Part shown: piece by piece, positions 51,205 through 58,506 of the stretch
Numbering within the stretch: the stretch's first letter is position 1
Layout: each line of letters starts with the position of its first letter
Assembly: GCA_964565685.1 (NCBI GenBank)
Contig: CAZMFR010000007.1
Location: 1 to 58,506 of the forward strand
From: JAGWNR01 sp964565685
GTDB taxonomy: Bacteria; Patescibacteriota; Minisyncoccia; Phycocordibacterales; PALSA-1337
Direction: 5' to 3'
DNA length: 58,506 nt
Position numbers and translations under genes: made by a program
The notes under the pieces: model-generated
What the model saw: only the letters and a program-made list of their open reading frames with translations
The model's database searches: none
Told to the model about the DNA's origin: nothing

Positions 51205-52110
51205 TCATCTGATCTGATAAGTCACCGACACCGTATCTGTGATCTTTTGCTGACCGGCTGGAATTTCCGGAGTCGAAGCAGATGTATCGTTGATTTTTGC
51301 AGCCATAGCCATGACCGGATACGCGTAATTGCCGGCATTGTCAGTGAAATTGACTACTCGAACGATATGGACACCGAGCTCCGAAGCGAGCTTGTCCGCT
51401 TGGCTTTTTGCGTCCATGATAGCTAGATCGCGGGCTTGCTCTTGGACTGCTTCCTGGTTGTCCACAGAAAAGGCCAGGTCATTTACGTTTTGCACGCCTA
51501 GAGAGCCCACATCGGCGAATAGCGTACCCGCTTGGGTTATGTCGCGTACTTTTACATCTATAGTTTCACTGACGTCGTAACCAGTCAGAACGGATTTTCC
51601 GGCGGGACAATAGATCGGTGTAGCAGGCAAAGAAGAAGATACTGTCGGGGCAGTAGCTATAGTAGGGATCGCCGCGCCATCCGAACCAGATACAGAGCCG
51701 GAGCCATCGGACGAGCCGCTCGAATTGTAAACAGCCGATTGCGGACAAACGGCGTTTTGATATTCATAATGAGGGTTGATGTTATATGAATCCGTTTGAA
51801 TGTCCTTGTTGGCTACGCCGGCCTTCTCTAACGCCGCTATAGCCGCATTCGTCTTGTCGGTGGCTGATTTTTGGGCGGCGAGAACAGTGGTCGCCGTTTC
51901 TGTAACAGAAAAAGAAAAAGTGGCTATATTCGGGATCACTGTGACATCGCCGGTGCCGGTGACGGAAATCGTATCCACTGGCGCAGAATCGCCCTGATGC
52001 GAGATCGAGGATAATTCACTGATAGCGGCAACAAATAGAAAGACCATCATCAAAATACCGACGCCGCAACCGATTTTCCAAGCTTTTATCTTTAGTTGTT
52101 CTTGATTCAT
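51205..52110 (-). CDS. SIMPL (DUF541) domain protein
   Basis: An N-terminal TM helix (residues 9-31) anchors an extracytoplasmic SIMPL domain: SVTGTGDVTVIPNIATFSFSV, DIQTDSYNINPHYEY, TGYDVSETIDVKVRDI and AIMDAKSQADKLASELG. A Ser/Gly-rich insert (NSSGSSDGSGSVSGSDGAA) interrupts the domain at ~130-160. The family is periplasmic or surface with roles in oxidative stress suggested in other bacteria. The function here is open. Confidence 0.85.
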   Translation of the reverse strand: MNQEQLKIKAWKIGCGVGILMMVFLFVAAISELSSISHQGDSAPVDTISVTGTGDVTVIPNIATFSFSVTETATTVLAAQKSATDKTNAAIAALEKAGVANKDIQTDSYNINPHYEYQNAVCPQSAVYNSSGSSDGSGSVSGSDGAAIPTIATAPTVSSSLPATPIYCPAGKSVLTGYDVSETIDVKVRDITQAGTLFADVGSLGVQNVNDLAFSVDNQEAVQEQARDLAIMDAKSQADKLASELGVHIVRVVNFTDNAGNYAYPVMAMAAKINDTSASTPEIPAGQQKITDTVSVTYQIR

Positions 52111-52198
52111 GGTAATTAAGTCGAAGGTTTTAATGTCCCGAGCCGAAAGTCACAAAACCAAGGATCCTTGCACTGACTTTTGACTCGATACTTTCGTT

Positions 52199-52214
52199 TG
52201 CCTGCAGACAGGCA
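52199..52214. repeat. Family-B palindrome, intergenic
   Basis: TGCCTGCAGACAGGCA, arms TGCCTG/CAGGCA, in the 52111-52260 spacer. Confidence 0.5.
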
Positions 52215-52260
52215 GGACTTTTGGCTGTTAAATATTAATGATCGTAAGCTTTATAAAATA

Positions 52261-52443
52261 CTACTTCCATCTATAAATGTGCGCCGCTATGTACATAGCG
52301 AGCATGCCTAGCGCGAAACCCCCGCACACCGAGGAAAATGTTTGGAAACGCGCCATATCACCCAAATGCCATACGATGCCGAGGATAACTGCCCATACAA
52401 CGGCAACTGCGATCACGTAGACATATAGAGGTCTTTTATGCAT
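52261..52443 (-). CDS. Small two-span membrane protein (60 aa)
   Basis: Two hydrophobic helices (LYVYVIAVAVVWAVILGIVW and CGGFALGMLAMYIAAHIY) joined by a short polar loop. I start at MHKRPLY, where the positively charged N-terminus precedes TM1; an in-frame ATG at 52482 is possible. It lies between folD and the SIMPL gene on the same strand. Unknown function. Confidence 0.5.
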   Translation of the reverse strand: MHKRPLYVYVIAVAVVWAVILGIVWHLGDMARFQTFSSVCGGFALGMLAMYIAAHIYRWK

Positions 52444-52575
52444 GGAATAAGTTTTTAAAGTCCGTAAATTTATAAAGTTCATAAAGTGAATACGAACATT
52501 ATTGAATTCAATCTATGCGCTTCAAGGACTTTCGACCTTGGATCAAATCGATGGCATGCTTCATTGCTTCATGAG

Positions 52576-53541
52576 CTATCGCATTTTAGCACAATCGACC
52601 AGATTCTCAAAAAGCGCGAGGACCGTCATCGGTCCAACTCCGCCTGGAACCGGCGTAATAGCACCGTCTCGACCAAGCACTTCAGAGACCCCCTCAAAAT
52701 CGACGTCTCCGACGAGCTTGCGCCTTCTTTTGTCCGACCCGTCATCGATATTTATGCCGACAATCTCATTTATCCCCACGTCGATGACCGCTTGCCCATC
52801 ACGAACATGGTCGGCTGTTATAAGACCTGCTTTACCCACAGCACATATTATGACGTCTGCAGAGAGAGTCTCTCTCGCTAGGTCAACGGTCTTCGAATGA
52901 CAAACTGTTACAAGGGCTCCCCTGGCACGGCATAGGCAAGCGATCGGAGTTCCGACAAGGGGAGAACGACCGATGACGCAGACTTTCTTCCCTTTCAAAG
53001 AAATATTATAAAAGTCCAGTAGTTCACCTATGCCGCGAGCAGTGGCTGGATACAAGACGTTAGTCCAAGGGTAGCCCTTGGATTTTTGTCCAAGGGTAGC
53101 CCTTGGATTTTTGTCCAAGGGTAGCCCTTGGACTGACCATCTATTTATATTTATCGAACAAGTGGCATCGGCATCCTTGGTCGGGTCAATCGCATCGAGA
53201 ACAGCTCGTTCGTCCAAATTTTTTGGCAGGGGCAGTTGTACGATGACCCCCGTGATTTCTCTGTTTTTATTGAGTTTTTCTATCTCGACGACGATTTCTT
53301 CTTGCTCTGCGTCCTCTTGAAAATGAATGATTCTGGCCTGTATTCCGATCTCAGCCGCAAATCTCTTTTTCCCGTTGATATAAGCCGTCGAATCCGCACG
53401 ATTGCCAATTTGGATTATGGCCAAAGTCAAAGGCGATGGTGAGACGGATAAATCGCACCCTTCTCGAAAGGCCTCTGCCTTTTTTGCGAGGGCTTTCTTC
53501 AATTCATCGCGCACGGCGATGCCGGATAGGATAATTGGCAT
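52576..53541 (-). CDS. folD: Methylene-THF dehydrogenase/cyclohydrolase FolD with a palindrome insert
   Basis: Interconverts methylene-, methenyl- and formyl-THF. DSTAYINGKKR gives the catalytic Tyr/Lys pair, VQLPLPKNLDE follows, and the NADP-binding half is KKVCVIGRSPLVGTPIA with PVPGGVGPMTVLAL at the end. Between ININRW and NVLYPATARG, residues ~137-159 are encoded by three tandem 25-base palindromic units, each read in a different frame; 75 bases restore the phase. The insert lies in the loop before the cofactor domain, so activity may be kept. Confidence 0.94.
   Translation of the reverse strand: MPIILSGIAVRDELKKALAKKAEAFREGCDLSVSPSPLTLAIIQIGNRADSTAYINGKKRFAAEIGIQARIIHFQEDAEQEEIVVEIEKLNKNREITGVIVQLPLPKNLDERAVLDAIDPTKDADATCSININRWSVQGLPLDKNPRATLGQKSKGYPWTNVLYPATARGIGELLDFYNISLKGKKVCVIGRSPLVGTPIACLCRARGALVTVCHSKTVDLARETLSADVIICAVGKAGLITADHVRDGQAVIDVGINEIVGINIDDGSDKRRRKLVGDVDFEGVSEVLGRDGAITPVPGGVGPMTVLALFENLVDCAKMR
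53064..53132. repeat. Three tandem family-A palindromes inside folD
   Basis: TCCAAGGGTAGCCCTTGGA occurs at 53064-53082, 53089-53107 and 53114-53132, a strict 25-base period with TTTTTG linkers. The three copies are translated in three frames (QGLPLD, RATLGQ, SKGYPW). Confidence 0.95.
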
Positions 53542-53743
53542 GTGGATACGATATCACGATTTCAAGATCGATTCTAATTTTTGGCTTGTTTTTCAAGATT
53601 AAGCCAAGACTATATCCTTGTCGAAAATCTCAGCGATACGACATAAATTTATAGATGAAAGATCTGTAGAAAAACATTTTATGCCGGCGCGCAAAAAATA
53701 GACCGTGGAAGGTTTATTGTGTCTTTACTCTGTTATGTAAAAA

Positions 53744-54772
53744 TTATCTGCTCCATCTGGCAAAGATCCCGCACGGCAATGACCGGACATTCCCATCTCT
53801 CTCTGTGTTTTGCCTGCCTGCCGCCTGCCTGCCGACAGGCATGGTCAGACATGGCTTCTTGCCTTTTGTCTCTTCGATCGTCAACTCCCCCGCTTCGATC
53901 GCGCCGCCGAATCTTTTTTGAAGAGCAAGCAGATTATTATAGTAAGCAATGGGCGAATAACCAGCGGCATAACCGTTTATCAAAAAGAAAATCGGATTGT
54001 CAGACAGAATCCTCAGGCAGTCATCGAAAAGAGAAATGAAATCTTCTTCTATCTTCCAAACTTGGCCTTTGTCGCCACGGCCGAATGACGGCGGATCCAT
54101 GATTATGCCGTCATACCTGTTTCCGCGGCGCAATTCCCTCTTGACGAAATCTCTGACATCGTCGAGCATCCAACGTATCGGCCTATCTTCAAGACCAGAT
54201 AGCTTCGCGTTTTCTTTCGCGCGAGTGACGGCAACTTTTGATCCATCGACATGGACGACTGAAGCGCCCACCGCCGCGCATGCTAGCGTCGCGCCGCCGG
54301 TGTATCCAAAGAGATTCAAGACCTTGATCTCCCCAGCCCCATTTTCTGTTTTTATCTTTGATTTTTTATCTTTGATTTTTTCTTCCATCCATTCCCAGTT
54401 GCTTTTTTGCTCAGGAAAAAGCCCCACATGCTTGAATGGCGTCGGCTCTATTAGGAATCTCAATCCTGCGAAATCTACTTGCCATTTTTCCGGCATGCCG
54501 GTTTTCATCTTCCATCGGCTTTTTAAATTAGTCACATTTTTTGAACCTGCCTTATTTTTATCGCTGTCATCATCGTCTCTATCGCCGCCAACACGCCTAA
54601 AAACGCCATCTGCCTTGTCCCATTCTCCTTGCGACAGATTTTTCTGCCAGAGTGCTTGCGGATCAGGCCGCGACAACACGAATTTTCCGAATCGCTCGAG
54701 CTTTTCGCCGCGCCCTGAATCCAGCAATTCGTAATCTTTTTCGGCAGAAGTTGTGAAGTTGGTTTGGGTCAT
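53744..54772 (-). CDS. Class I SAM-dependent rRNA methyltransferase-like protein (RlmI-type)
   Basis: Rossmann methyltransferase: VLNLFGYTGGATLACAAVGASVVHVDGSK binds SAM, and MDPPSFGRGDKG is the DPPS/F catalytic-type motif. Resembles 23S rRNA m5C methyltransferases lacking the PUA domain. A double family-B palindrome near the end adds MPVGRQAAGRQN before the family's normal C-terminus (LPCGIFARW). A charged insert (GGDRDDDDSDKNK) lies near residue 65. Exact substrate is not determined. Confidence 0.85.
   Translation of the reverse strand: MTQTNFTTSAEKDYELLDSGRGEKLERFGKFVLSRPDPQALWQKNLSQGEWDKADGVFRRVGGDRDDDDSDKNKAGSKNVTNLKSRWKMKTGMPEKWQVDFAGLRFLIEPTPFKHVGLFPEQKSNWEWMEEKIKDKKSKIKTENGAGEIKVLNLFGYTGGATLACAAVGASVVHVDGSKVAVTRAKENAKLSGLEDRPIRWMLDDVRDFVKRELRRGNRYDGIIMDPPSFGRGDKGQVWKIEEDFISLFDDCLRILSDNPIFFLINGYAAGYSPIAYYNNLLALQKRFGGAIEAGELTIEETKGKKPCLTMPVGRQAAGRQNTERDGNVRSLPCGIFARWSR
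53811..53844. repeat. Double family-B palindrome inside the methyltransferase gene
   Basis: TGCCTGCCTGCCGCCTGCC directly followed by TGCCGACAGGCATGG. Two overlapping units read in frame as MPVGRQAAGRQ. Confidence 0.7.
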
Positions 54773-55010
54773 TTTTTTAACCCAGGCCTACCCTAGGTAA
54801 AACATGGGGCGATTATAGCAAAAAATGGCGTTGTTGACAAATAAATCGCTCAGTGAGTTTTATGTGTATGACTATTTACTTTCTGAACAAACAGACGGCA
54901 TTGCCATGCGGGTCATGTATAAATACCGGCATTTTTACGATGTACGCACATTGTAAAAATCGACAAAAATAGATGATTCTCGAGGAGAGTCTTTATATGG
55001 AAGAGAGCGA
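54773..55010. other. Intergenic region before the methyltransferase gene
   Basis: Contains a TATAAT on the minus strand (about 54814-54819) for the methyltransferase gene and an ACCCAGGCC/ACCTAGGGT imperfect palindrome at 54780. A 36-codon Cys-containing ORF on the plus strand (54862-54972) has no other support. Confidence 0.35.
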
Positions 55011-55505
55011 TTAATCTTGGATCATTTCAACTGCGCGATTTATTATCCTCTCGCCAATTTTCCCCCAGTCGAAATACTTTTTATATTCTTTCGGATCAAT
55101 GAGCTTTATTTCTGTCACGCCACCGGCAGGATCAGAGACGAATGGTCCGAACGGCTCCACTATGCAAGCATATCTGAGCTGATAGATAAAGCTGCCGTCG
55201 TTTAGATTGATCACTTTTTGATAGCCGATAGGATTGAATGATAGGATCTTCATGTTTGATTCTTCTTGGATCTCTCTCCTCAAGGTTTGCTCAAAGCTCT
55301 CGCCTTTTTCTATCGTTCCACCTATAAGGCCCCAATCTTTTTTATGACCGCCGTAACCGATGACGAGCATGCCATCAAAAAAACATGCTCCATAAGTCTG
55401 CCTGCACTTTTCGTACTCGAGGTGCTCGAAACTATCAGCATCTTCATATTCGAATATGTAATCAACCGTCTTGTCTCTGCTTTTGTGATGCTCGGTTATT
55501 TTCAT
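55011..55505 (-). CDS. NUDIX hydrolase
   Basis: Nudix box GGTIEKGESFEQTLRREIQEESNM fits Gx5Ex7REUxEE, with Ser in place of the usual Gly before the final hydrophobic. Preceded by DWGLIGG. The substrate is unknown. It starts 4 bases after the VKOR stop on the same strand, so it belongs to the VKOR/DsbA unit. Confidence 0.88.
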   Translation of the reverse strand: MKITEHHKSRDKTVDYIFEYEDADSFEHLEYEKCRQTYGACFFDGMLVIGYGGHKKDWGLIGGTIEKGESFEQTLRREIQEESNMKILSFNPIGYQKVINLNDGSFIYQLRYACIVEPFGPFVSDPAGGVTEIKLIDPKEYKKYFDWGKIGERIINRAVEMIQD

Positions 55506-55509
55506 CTTC

Positions 55510-55986
55510 TTATGCTTCGAACTTTATCTTTGGACTTCCAAACAGCGACCAATAGGACAAGAAGAAGATCGTCATGGAAATAGCCGCCGACAGAAGACAG
55601 TATTGGCACCATGCATGGATGATAAATGCTTGCGCACTGATAAACCAAATGTCAAAGAGCACGCCGAAGACCGAGAAATGAAGCGCCGAGTTGAGGGCAC
55701 GCACGTCCCGCGCTTCGAAATACAAAAAATACATGACAAGAAGAGCAAAATAGAAAAGGGCGCCGAGAAGCGCGACTGGTATGCCAAATATAGTCGAGTA
55801 AGCGCTCGTTAGCACTGTCTCACAGCCATGGATCGTGCATGGCGGTACAGCATTGGCGAAATGTTCTACGGTCAGATATGTCGCATCGACAAAGCCAGCC
55901 ACAGCCAAAACGACTAGGACTGGCACGAGCCATCTATGGTGCGGTCGAACTGGCGGCTGTTTGAATAGCTGTGATAAATTCATCAT
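55510..55986 (-). CDS. Vitamin K epoxide reductase (VKOR) family protein
   Basis: Four to five TM helices. CTIHGCETVLTSAYSTIFGIP holds the loop cysteines and the Ser/Thr-Gly-Pro region, and WCQYCLLSA the active CxxC. Reoxidises the neighbouring DsbA-like protein using quinone. Its start overlaps the end of the dsbA-like gene by about 50 bases, indicating coupled translation. Confidence 0.92.
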   Translation of the reverse strand: MMNLSQLFKQPPVRPHHRWLVPVLVVLAVAGFVDATYLTVEHFANAVPPCTIHGCETVLTSAYSTIFGIPVALLGALFYFALLVMYFLYFEARDVRALNSALHFSVFGVLFDIWFISAQAFIIHAWCQYCLLSAAISMTIFFLSYWSLFGSPKIKFEA

Positions 55987-56590
55987 AAGATTCTGGATTT
56001 TCGATACGATAGCCGTTTATAAAGAATGTCGGCGTCGCATCGATGCCTGCGGCAGTGCCGACAGTGACGCTGTCGGCGATCTTTTGCGCAGTCGTCGTCG
56101 AATTCATGTCTGCGTCAAATCTCGTCAAGTTGAGGTCGAGCTGTTTGGCGTAGCCGTCAAAAACGCTCGTCGGATCGGACAGGTTGTCCCAATCATTGCC
56201 GTTCTGATAAAGAAGGTCGAACATATTCCAGAACTTGCCTTGGTCACCAGCGGCTTCGGCGGCCTTTGCTGCTGGAAGAGCGTCAGCATGTTGAGGCAAG
56301 GGGAATTCGCGGAAGATCATTCGAATTGTGCTCGAGCTTGCATCAAAGACTTGCTCGACAACAGGATAATAAGCCTGGCAAGCTGGACATTGAAAATCCC
56401 CATATTCTACTATAGTGACCTTTGCGTTCGGATTGCCACGGATCCAGTCGGTCGAAGTTATCGGCGTAGGCAAAGGAATTGCTGTTTCACTTGTTGAAGG
56501 ACGCTTTTCAGAAGAGACGACTAGACCAACAACGATGAGGGCGATAATAATGACAAAACCGAGCCAAGTAAGAATTCTTTTTATATTCAT
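55934..56590 (-). CDS. DsbA-like thiol:disulfide oxidoreductase
   Basis: N-terminal TM anchor (8-27), thioredoxin fold with EYGDFQCPACQAYYP (CPAC active site), a helical insert and the cis-Pro loop GIDATPTFFINGYRI. Introduces disulfides into exported proteins, with VKOR as partner. TATACT ends 6 bases before the ATG (leaderless). Confidence 0.93.
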   Translation of the reverse strand: MNIKRILTWLGFVIIIALIVVGLVVSSEKRPSTSETAIPLPTPITSTDWIRGNPNAKVTIVEYGDFQCPACQAYYPVVEQVFDASSSTIRMIFREFPLPQHADALPAAKAAEAAGDQGKFWNMFDLLYQNGNDWDNLSDPTSVFDGYAKQLDLNLTRFDADMNSTTTAQKIADSVTVGTAAGIDATPTFFINGYRIENPESYDEFITAIQTAASSTAP

Positions 56591-56631
56591 ATGGTAAGTA
56601 TAAACAAACGAACAGAGTAAGTCAAAAATTC

Positions 56632-56656
56632 AATCCAAGGGTAGCCCTTGGATTGA
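56632..56656 (-). terminator. Family-A palindrome serving as rlmH terminator
   Basis: AATCCAAGGG/CCCTTGGATT forms a 10-bp stem, followed on the minus strand by GAATTTTTG. It shows the dispersed palindrome taking a terminator role. Confidence 0.6.
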
Positions 56657-56667
56657 GTCAAGCGTCA

Positions 56668-57111
56668 CTATGCATGATGATATTTCCCGCCCCGCAAAAT
56701 TTCCGATGCCCTATATATTTGCTCAGTGAGGAGAATCCTGACAATAGCATGGGGCAAGGTCATAGATGAGATAGATATCGATCTATCCGCTCGTTCACGC
56801 ACATCATCCAGAACTCCGTATGCTCCGCCAATGATGAATGTGATCCTCTTTGCACCGTTCGCTACTGCTTGTTCCAATGTGTGTGAAAACTGCATCGAAG
56901 TCTGCGCGCTCCCCTTTTCGTCTAAAAGGATGGCAAAATCGTCCGGACCGATCGATTTCAAGATAGCTGCGCTCTCGTCTTTTATGTCGCTTGCAGGAAT
57001 AAATCTCCACAACAGATCAAATCGACCGCATAGCCGTTTTTCATATTCGCCGATGATCGCGGCCATTTCCGACGAATGCTTCTTGCCGGGTGATATTATG
57101 AGGATATTCAT
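56668..57111 (-). CDS. rlmH: 23S rRNA pseudouridine-1915 N3-methyltransferase RlmH
   Basis: SPOUT methyltransferase. ILIISPGKKHSSEM, DEKGSAQTSMQFSHTLEQ, TFIIGGAYGVLDDVRERA and the C-terminal RILLTEQIYRASEILRGGKYHH match the family. The start is the ATG ~13 bases after TATACT; the ORF's GTG two codons earlier is less likely. 147 aa. Confidence 0.95.
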   Translation of the reverse strand: MNILIISPGKKHSSEMAAIIGEYEKRLCGRFDLLWRFIPASDIKDESAAILKSIGPDDFAILLDEKGSAQTSMQFSHTLEQAVANGAKRITFIIGGAYGVLDDVRERADRSISISSMTLPHAIVRILLTEQIYRASEILRGGKYHHA

Positions 57112-57220
57112 TGACACAAGATGAAGTATAGCAAATTAATCTGCAGCTTTTATCTATTGTTACTTCTCATTTTTTCGATTTTCCATTTTGATTTTTACTT
57201 TTACATTTATTACAGCACCC

Positions 57221-57336
57221 ACACGTGGAATCGGTCTCGCCTCTCGTCTCGCCGTCACTCGACTCGGGCTGGCCACTGGCTCGCCATCTCGCCTGTCGGC
57301 TCGATATAGCTCCGCCGTTCGATTCCACACGCATTG
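57221..57336. repeat. GC-rich element bounded by GTGGAATCG/CGATTCCAC
   Basis: Inverted 9-mers at 57225-57233 and 57320-57328 enclose ~86 bases rich in CTCG/CGAG words. The ends resemble tRNA T-loop/acceptor 3' sequences (TTCGATTCCAC), but no cloverleaf forms. Similar in kind to the element at 1628. Confidence 0.45.
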
Positions 57337-57371
57337 CTTCGCAATGCTCTCTACAAACAATTTATTCGAGT

Positions 57372-57445
57372 ATGGATACTGGATTCGGTCGCCGGAAGCC
57401 GTGACCGCCAGCAGATTCGCCTACTACCGTCAGCCATTCTACCAC
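57372..57445. other. Second tRNA-3'-like junction (GGATTCGGTC)
   Basis: GGATACTGGATTCGGTCGCC repeats the GGATTCGGTC word of 1641-1650 and 35042-35051 in another context. No gene is supported in 57112-57531. Confidence 0.3.
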
Positions 57446-57453
57446 AATGAAAA

Positions 57454-57481
57454 TGTCCCGCACTTTCGAAAAGTGCGGGAC
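57454..57481 (-). terminator. Terminator of the 253-aa gene
   Basis: A 12-bp perfect stem GTCCCGCACTTT/AAAGTGCGGGAC with a T-rich tail on the minus strand. Confidence 0.6.
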
Positions 57482-57531
57482 AAGGGCAAAGGTCAAAGTG
57501 CAGAAAGTGCAAAGTGACCTAGTATCGAGAA

Positions 57532-58293
57532 CTAACTTGCGGAAACCGCAGCCGGGTCGTCGGAGTCCCAGCCGCCGTCGAGCCAGTAGTAGTCCCAGAT
57601 CCACTCGACACCGACCCAGCGTAGGTAACGGACGTAGAGGTTGCCGCCAGAGCTGCAGTAGACAGTTCCCCAAAAGAAGATGTAGCGGGTGTTTCCATCC
57701 GCATCTTTCTTCCATGAATCCGGGATGATGCTTGGATTCTTCAGGAGGTAGTCCAGAACGTTGGCGTTCAGGACCGGCTGTTTGCCCAATTCCTTGCGGA
57801 GGTCGTTGCCCTCGATGCGGCCGCCTTTCTTTTGCGGCTTCGACAAGTAGAAGTCAATCTTCTTGCCGTCGAAGTAGAGGTCGTCGCCACGGCGTTCAAG
57901 CTTGGCCACCTTACCCTTCTGGTGCTCCTCCACTTTCCAGCCGTCTGGCAGGAAGGGGTCGGCACCGAGGTTGATGGCGTGCTCGACGGGCTTGATCTCC
58001 GCGTAACCGCGGATATACGAGAGGATTCGGCCGAGCTTGTCGGTATCCCCCGCGATCAAGCCGAAGTCGGCTTCACGGAACCCGGCCTTCTTGGCATAAT
58101 CCTCGATGGCCAACAGGGACATGAGGAATGGACTGCCTTGAAGGACTTCCGCGGTGATGCGTTGATTCCACGATGCGGCTTTCCGGAGCGCCTCAAGATG
58201 TTCGGATTCGACTCCGAACGAGGCGAGCAACTCCAAGGTTGCAGTGATTTCAGAATACGGTGTTTTGACAAGATTCCCTTTCATAAAGGTCAT
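57532..58293 (-). CDS. Hypothetical protein with WKVEEH/FWGTxY motifs (253 aa)
   Basis: I do not recognise a named family, though the layout (PDGWKVEEHQKGKVAKLERR; FYLSKPQKKGGRIEGNDLRKEL; LNANVLDYLLKNPSIIPDSWK; FFWGTVY..LYVRYLRW..WLDGGW) is one I associate with CPR hypothetical proteins. The Trp/Tyr-rich C-terminus looks beta-rich. AAAGGATG precedes the ATG by ~7 bases. The gene is more GC-rich than most neighbours, with its own terminator, so it may be a mobile cargo or paralogous gene. Confidence 0.7.
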   Translation of the reverse strand: MTFMKGNLVKTPYSEITATLELLASFGVESEHLEALRKAASWNQRITAEVLQGSPFLMSLLAIEDYAKKAGFREADFGLIAGDTDKLGRILSYIRGYAEIKPVEHAINLGADPFLPDGWKVEEHQKGKVAKLERRGDDLYFDGKKIDFYLSKPQKKGGRIEGNDLRKELGKQPVLNANVLDYLLKNPSIIPDSWKKDADGNTRYIFFWGTVYCSSGGNLYVRYLRWVGVEWIWDYYWLDGGWDSDDPAAVSAS

Positions 58294-58506
58294 CCTTTCT
58301 TTGTTTGGCTCCCTCTCGCATGACGAAAGGTCGCGGGTTTTGTTTACTGTTGTCCGTCAAAGGACTGGCTCTGACACATAGCTTTGCCACAGCAGAGAAT
58401 GGCCTATTACAAACCACTTTCTGCTATGGCAAATGCAAGTTAACATATCAAAAAACTAGCAACCTTTGAAGTAGGACAGTTAGAATTAATCATTAGCCAC
58501 AATTAA
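58294..58506. other. Upstream region of the last gene
   Basis: A Shine-Dalgarno (AAAGGATGACC) is next to the start. TTGCCA-17-TAATAG at ~58398-58426 on the minus strand is a weak promoter candidate. No other gene is visible to the window edge. Confidence 0.35.

Noticed and set aside
57221..57336. tRNA gene suggested by TTCGATTCCAC ends
   Set aside because: The 5' half of the T stem does not pair and no D or anticodon arm can be drawn.
57362..57715. 117-aa minus-strand ORF reading through the GGATTCGGTC element
   Set aside because: It overlaps the 253-aa gene in another frame and the terminator hairpin; typical spurious ORF of repeat regions.

Overview
The window reads as a stretch of a Candidate Phyla Radiation (Patescibacteria) chromosome, most likely a Paceibacteria/Parcubacteria lineage. 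The evidence is short intergenic spaces, a small core gene set, secreted peptidoglycan-binding/S-layer-like proteins with Cys-Pro-Thr-Gly-Met motifs, VKOR plus DsbA for extracellular disulfides, Firmicute-like ArgRS and GlyRS, and many short palindromic elements lying in frame inside housekeeping genes. The lineage is inferred from style and gene content, not from a marker tree.

Layout. 1-1470: cas1-cas2 with their promoter; any array or effector lies left of base 1. 1628-1875: tRNA-Ile(GAU) with a duplicated 3' end. 2101-5120: membrane protein, winged-helix/nucleotidyltransferase-like regulator, rplL, rplJ and its leader. 5165-12125: a secreted LCAT-like hydrolase, secF-secD, map, a nucleoside monophosphate kinase. 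12256-12972: a NYN-domain RNase gene converging on a small RNA gene that holds two identical 34-nt hairpin repeats 29 nt apart. 13006-18168: three secreted peptidoglycan-binding surface proteins, with a cluster of very small ORFs between. 18664-19817: a DUF4258/DUF2283-like fusion and a winged-helix protein. 20118-28893: ftsK, a repeat coiled-coil protein, recA, efp, rpsF-ssb-rpsR, tatD. 28947-41957: metG, a PerM-type transporter, an M16 peptidase, glyS, an unidentified ~490-nt RNA gene, a DUF11-like surface protein, recO, and ileS with a complete histidine-phosphatase domain inside it. 42278-49284: argS, glyA and a dTMP-supply cluster (tmk, dCMP deaminase, thyA-like, dcd, DHFR-like, dut). 49346-50666: rplK, nusG, secE. 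50870-58293: SIMPL protein, folD, rRNA methyltransferase-like gene, NUDIX, VKOR-DsbA, rlmH and a hypothetical gene.

How it works together. The cluster at 44-49 kb converts C1 units (GlyA; FolD at 53 kb) and dCTP/dCMP into dUMP and a 5-substituted dNMP, then to the diphosphate. SecE, SecD/F, VKOR/DsbA and the surface proteins form an export, folding and envelope set. RecA, RecO, SSB and FtsK cover recombination and chromosome segregation.

Two expression signatures recur. (1) Five units share a nearly identical 26-nt block upstream of an 8-nt gap and a TATAAT-like -10. (2) More than ten genes start 6-10 nt after a -10 hexamer, so their mRNAs should be leaderless; I moved several starts on that basis. 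The most promising unexplained items are the NYN-RNase/dual-repeat RNA locus, the IleRS-histidine phosphatase fusion, the in-frame palindromes (three tandem copies in folD read in three frames), and the ~490-nt RNA gene.
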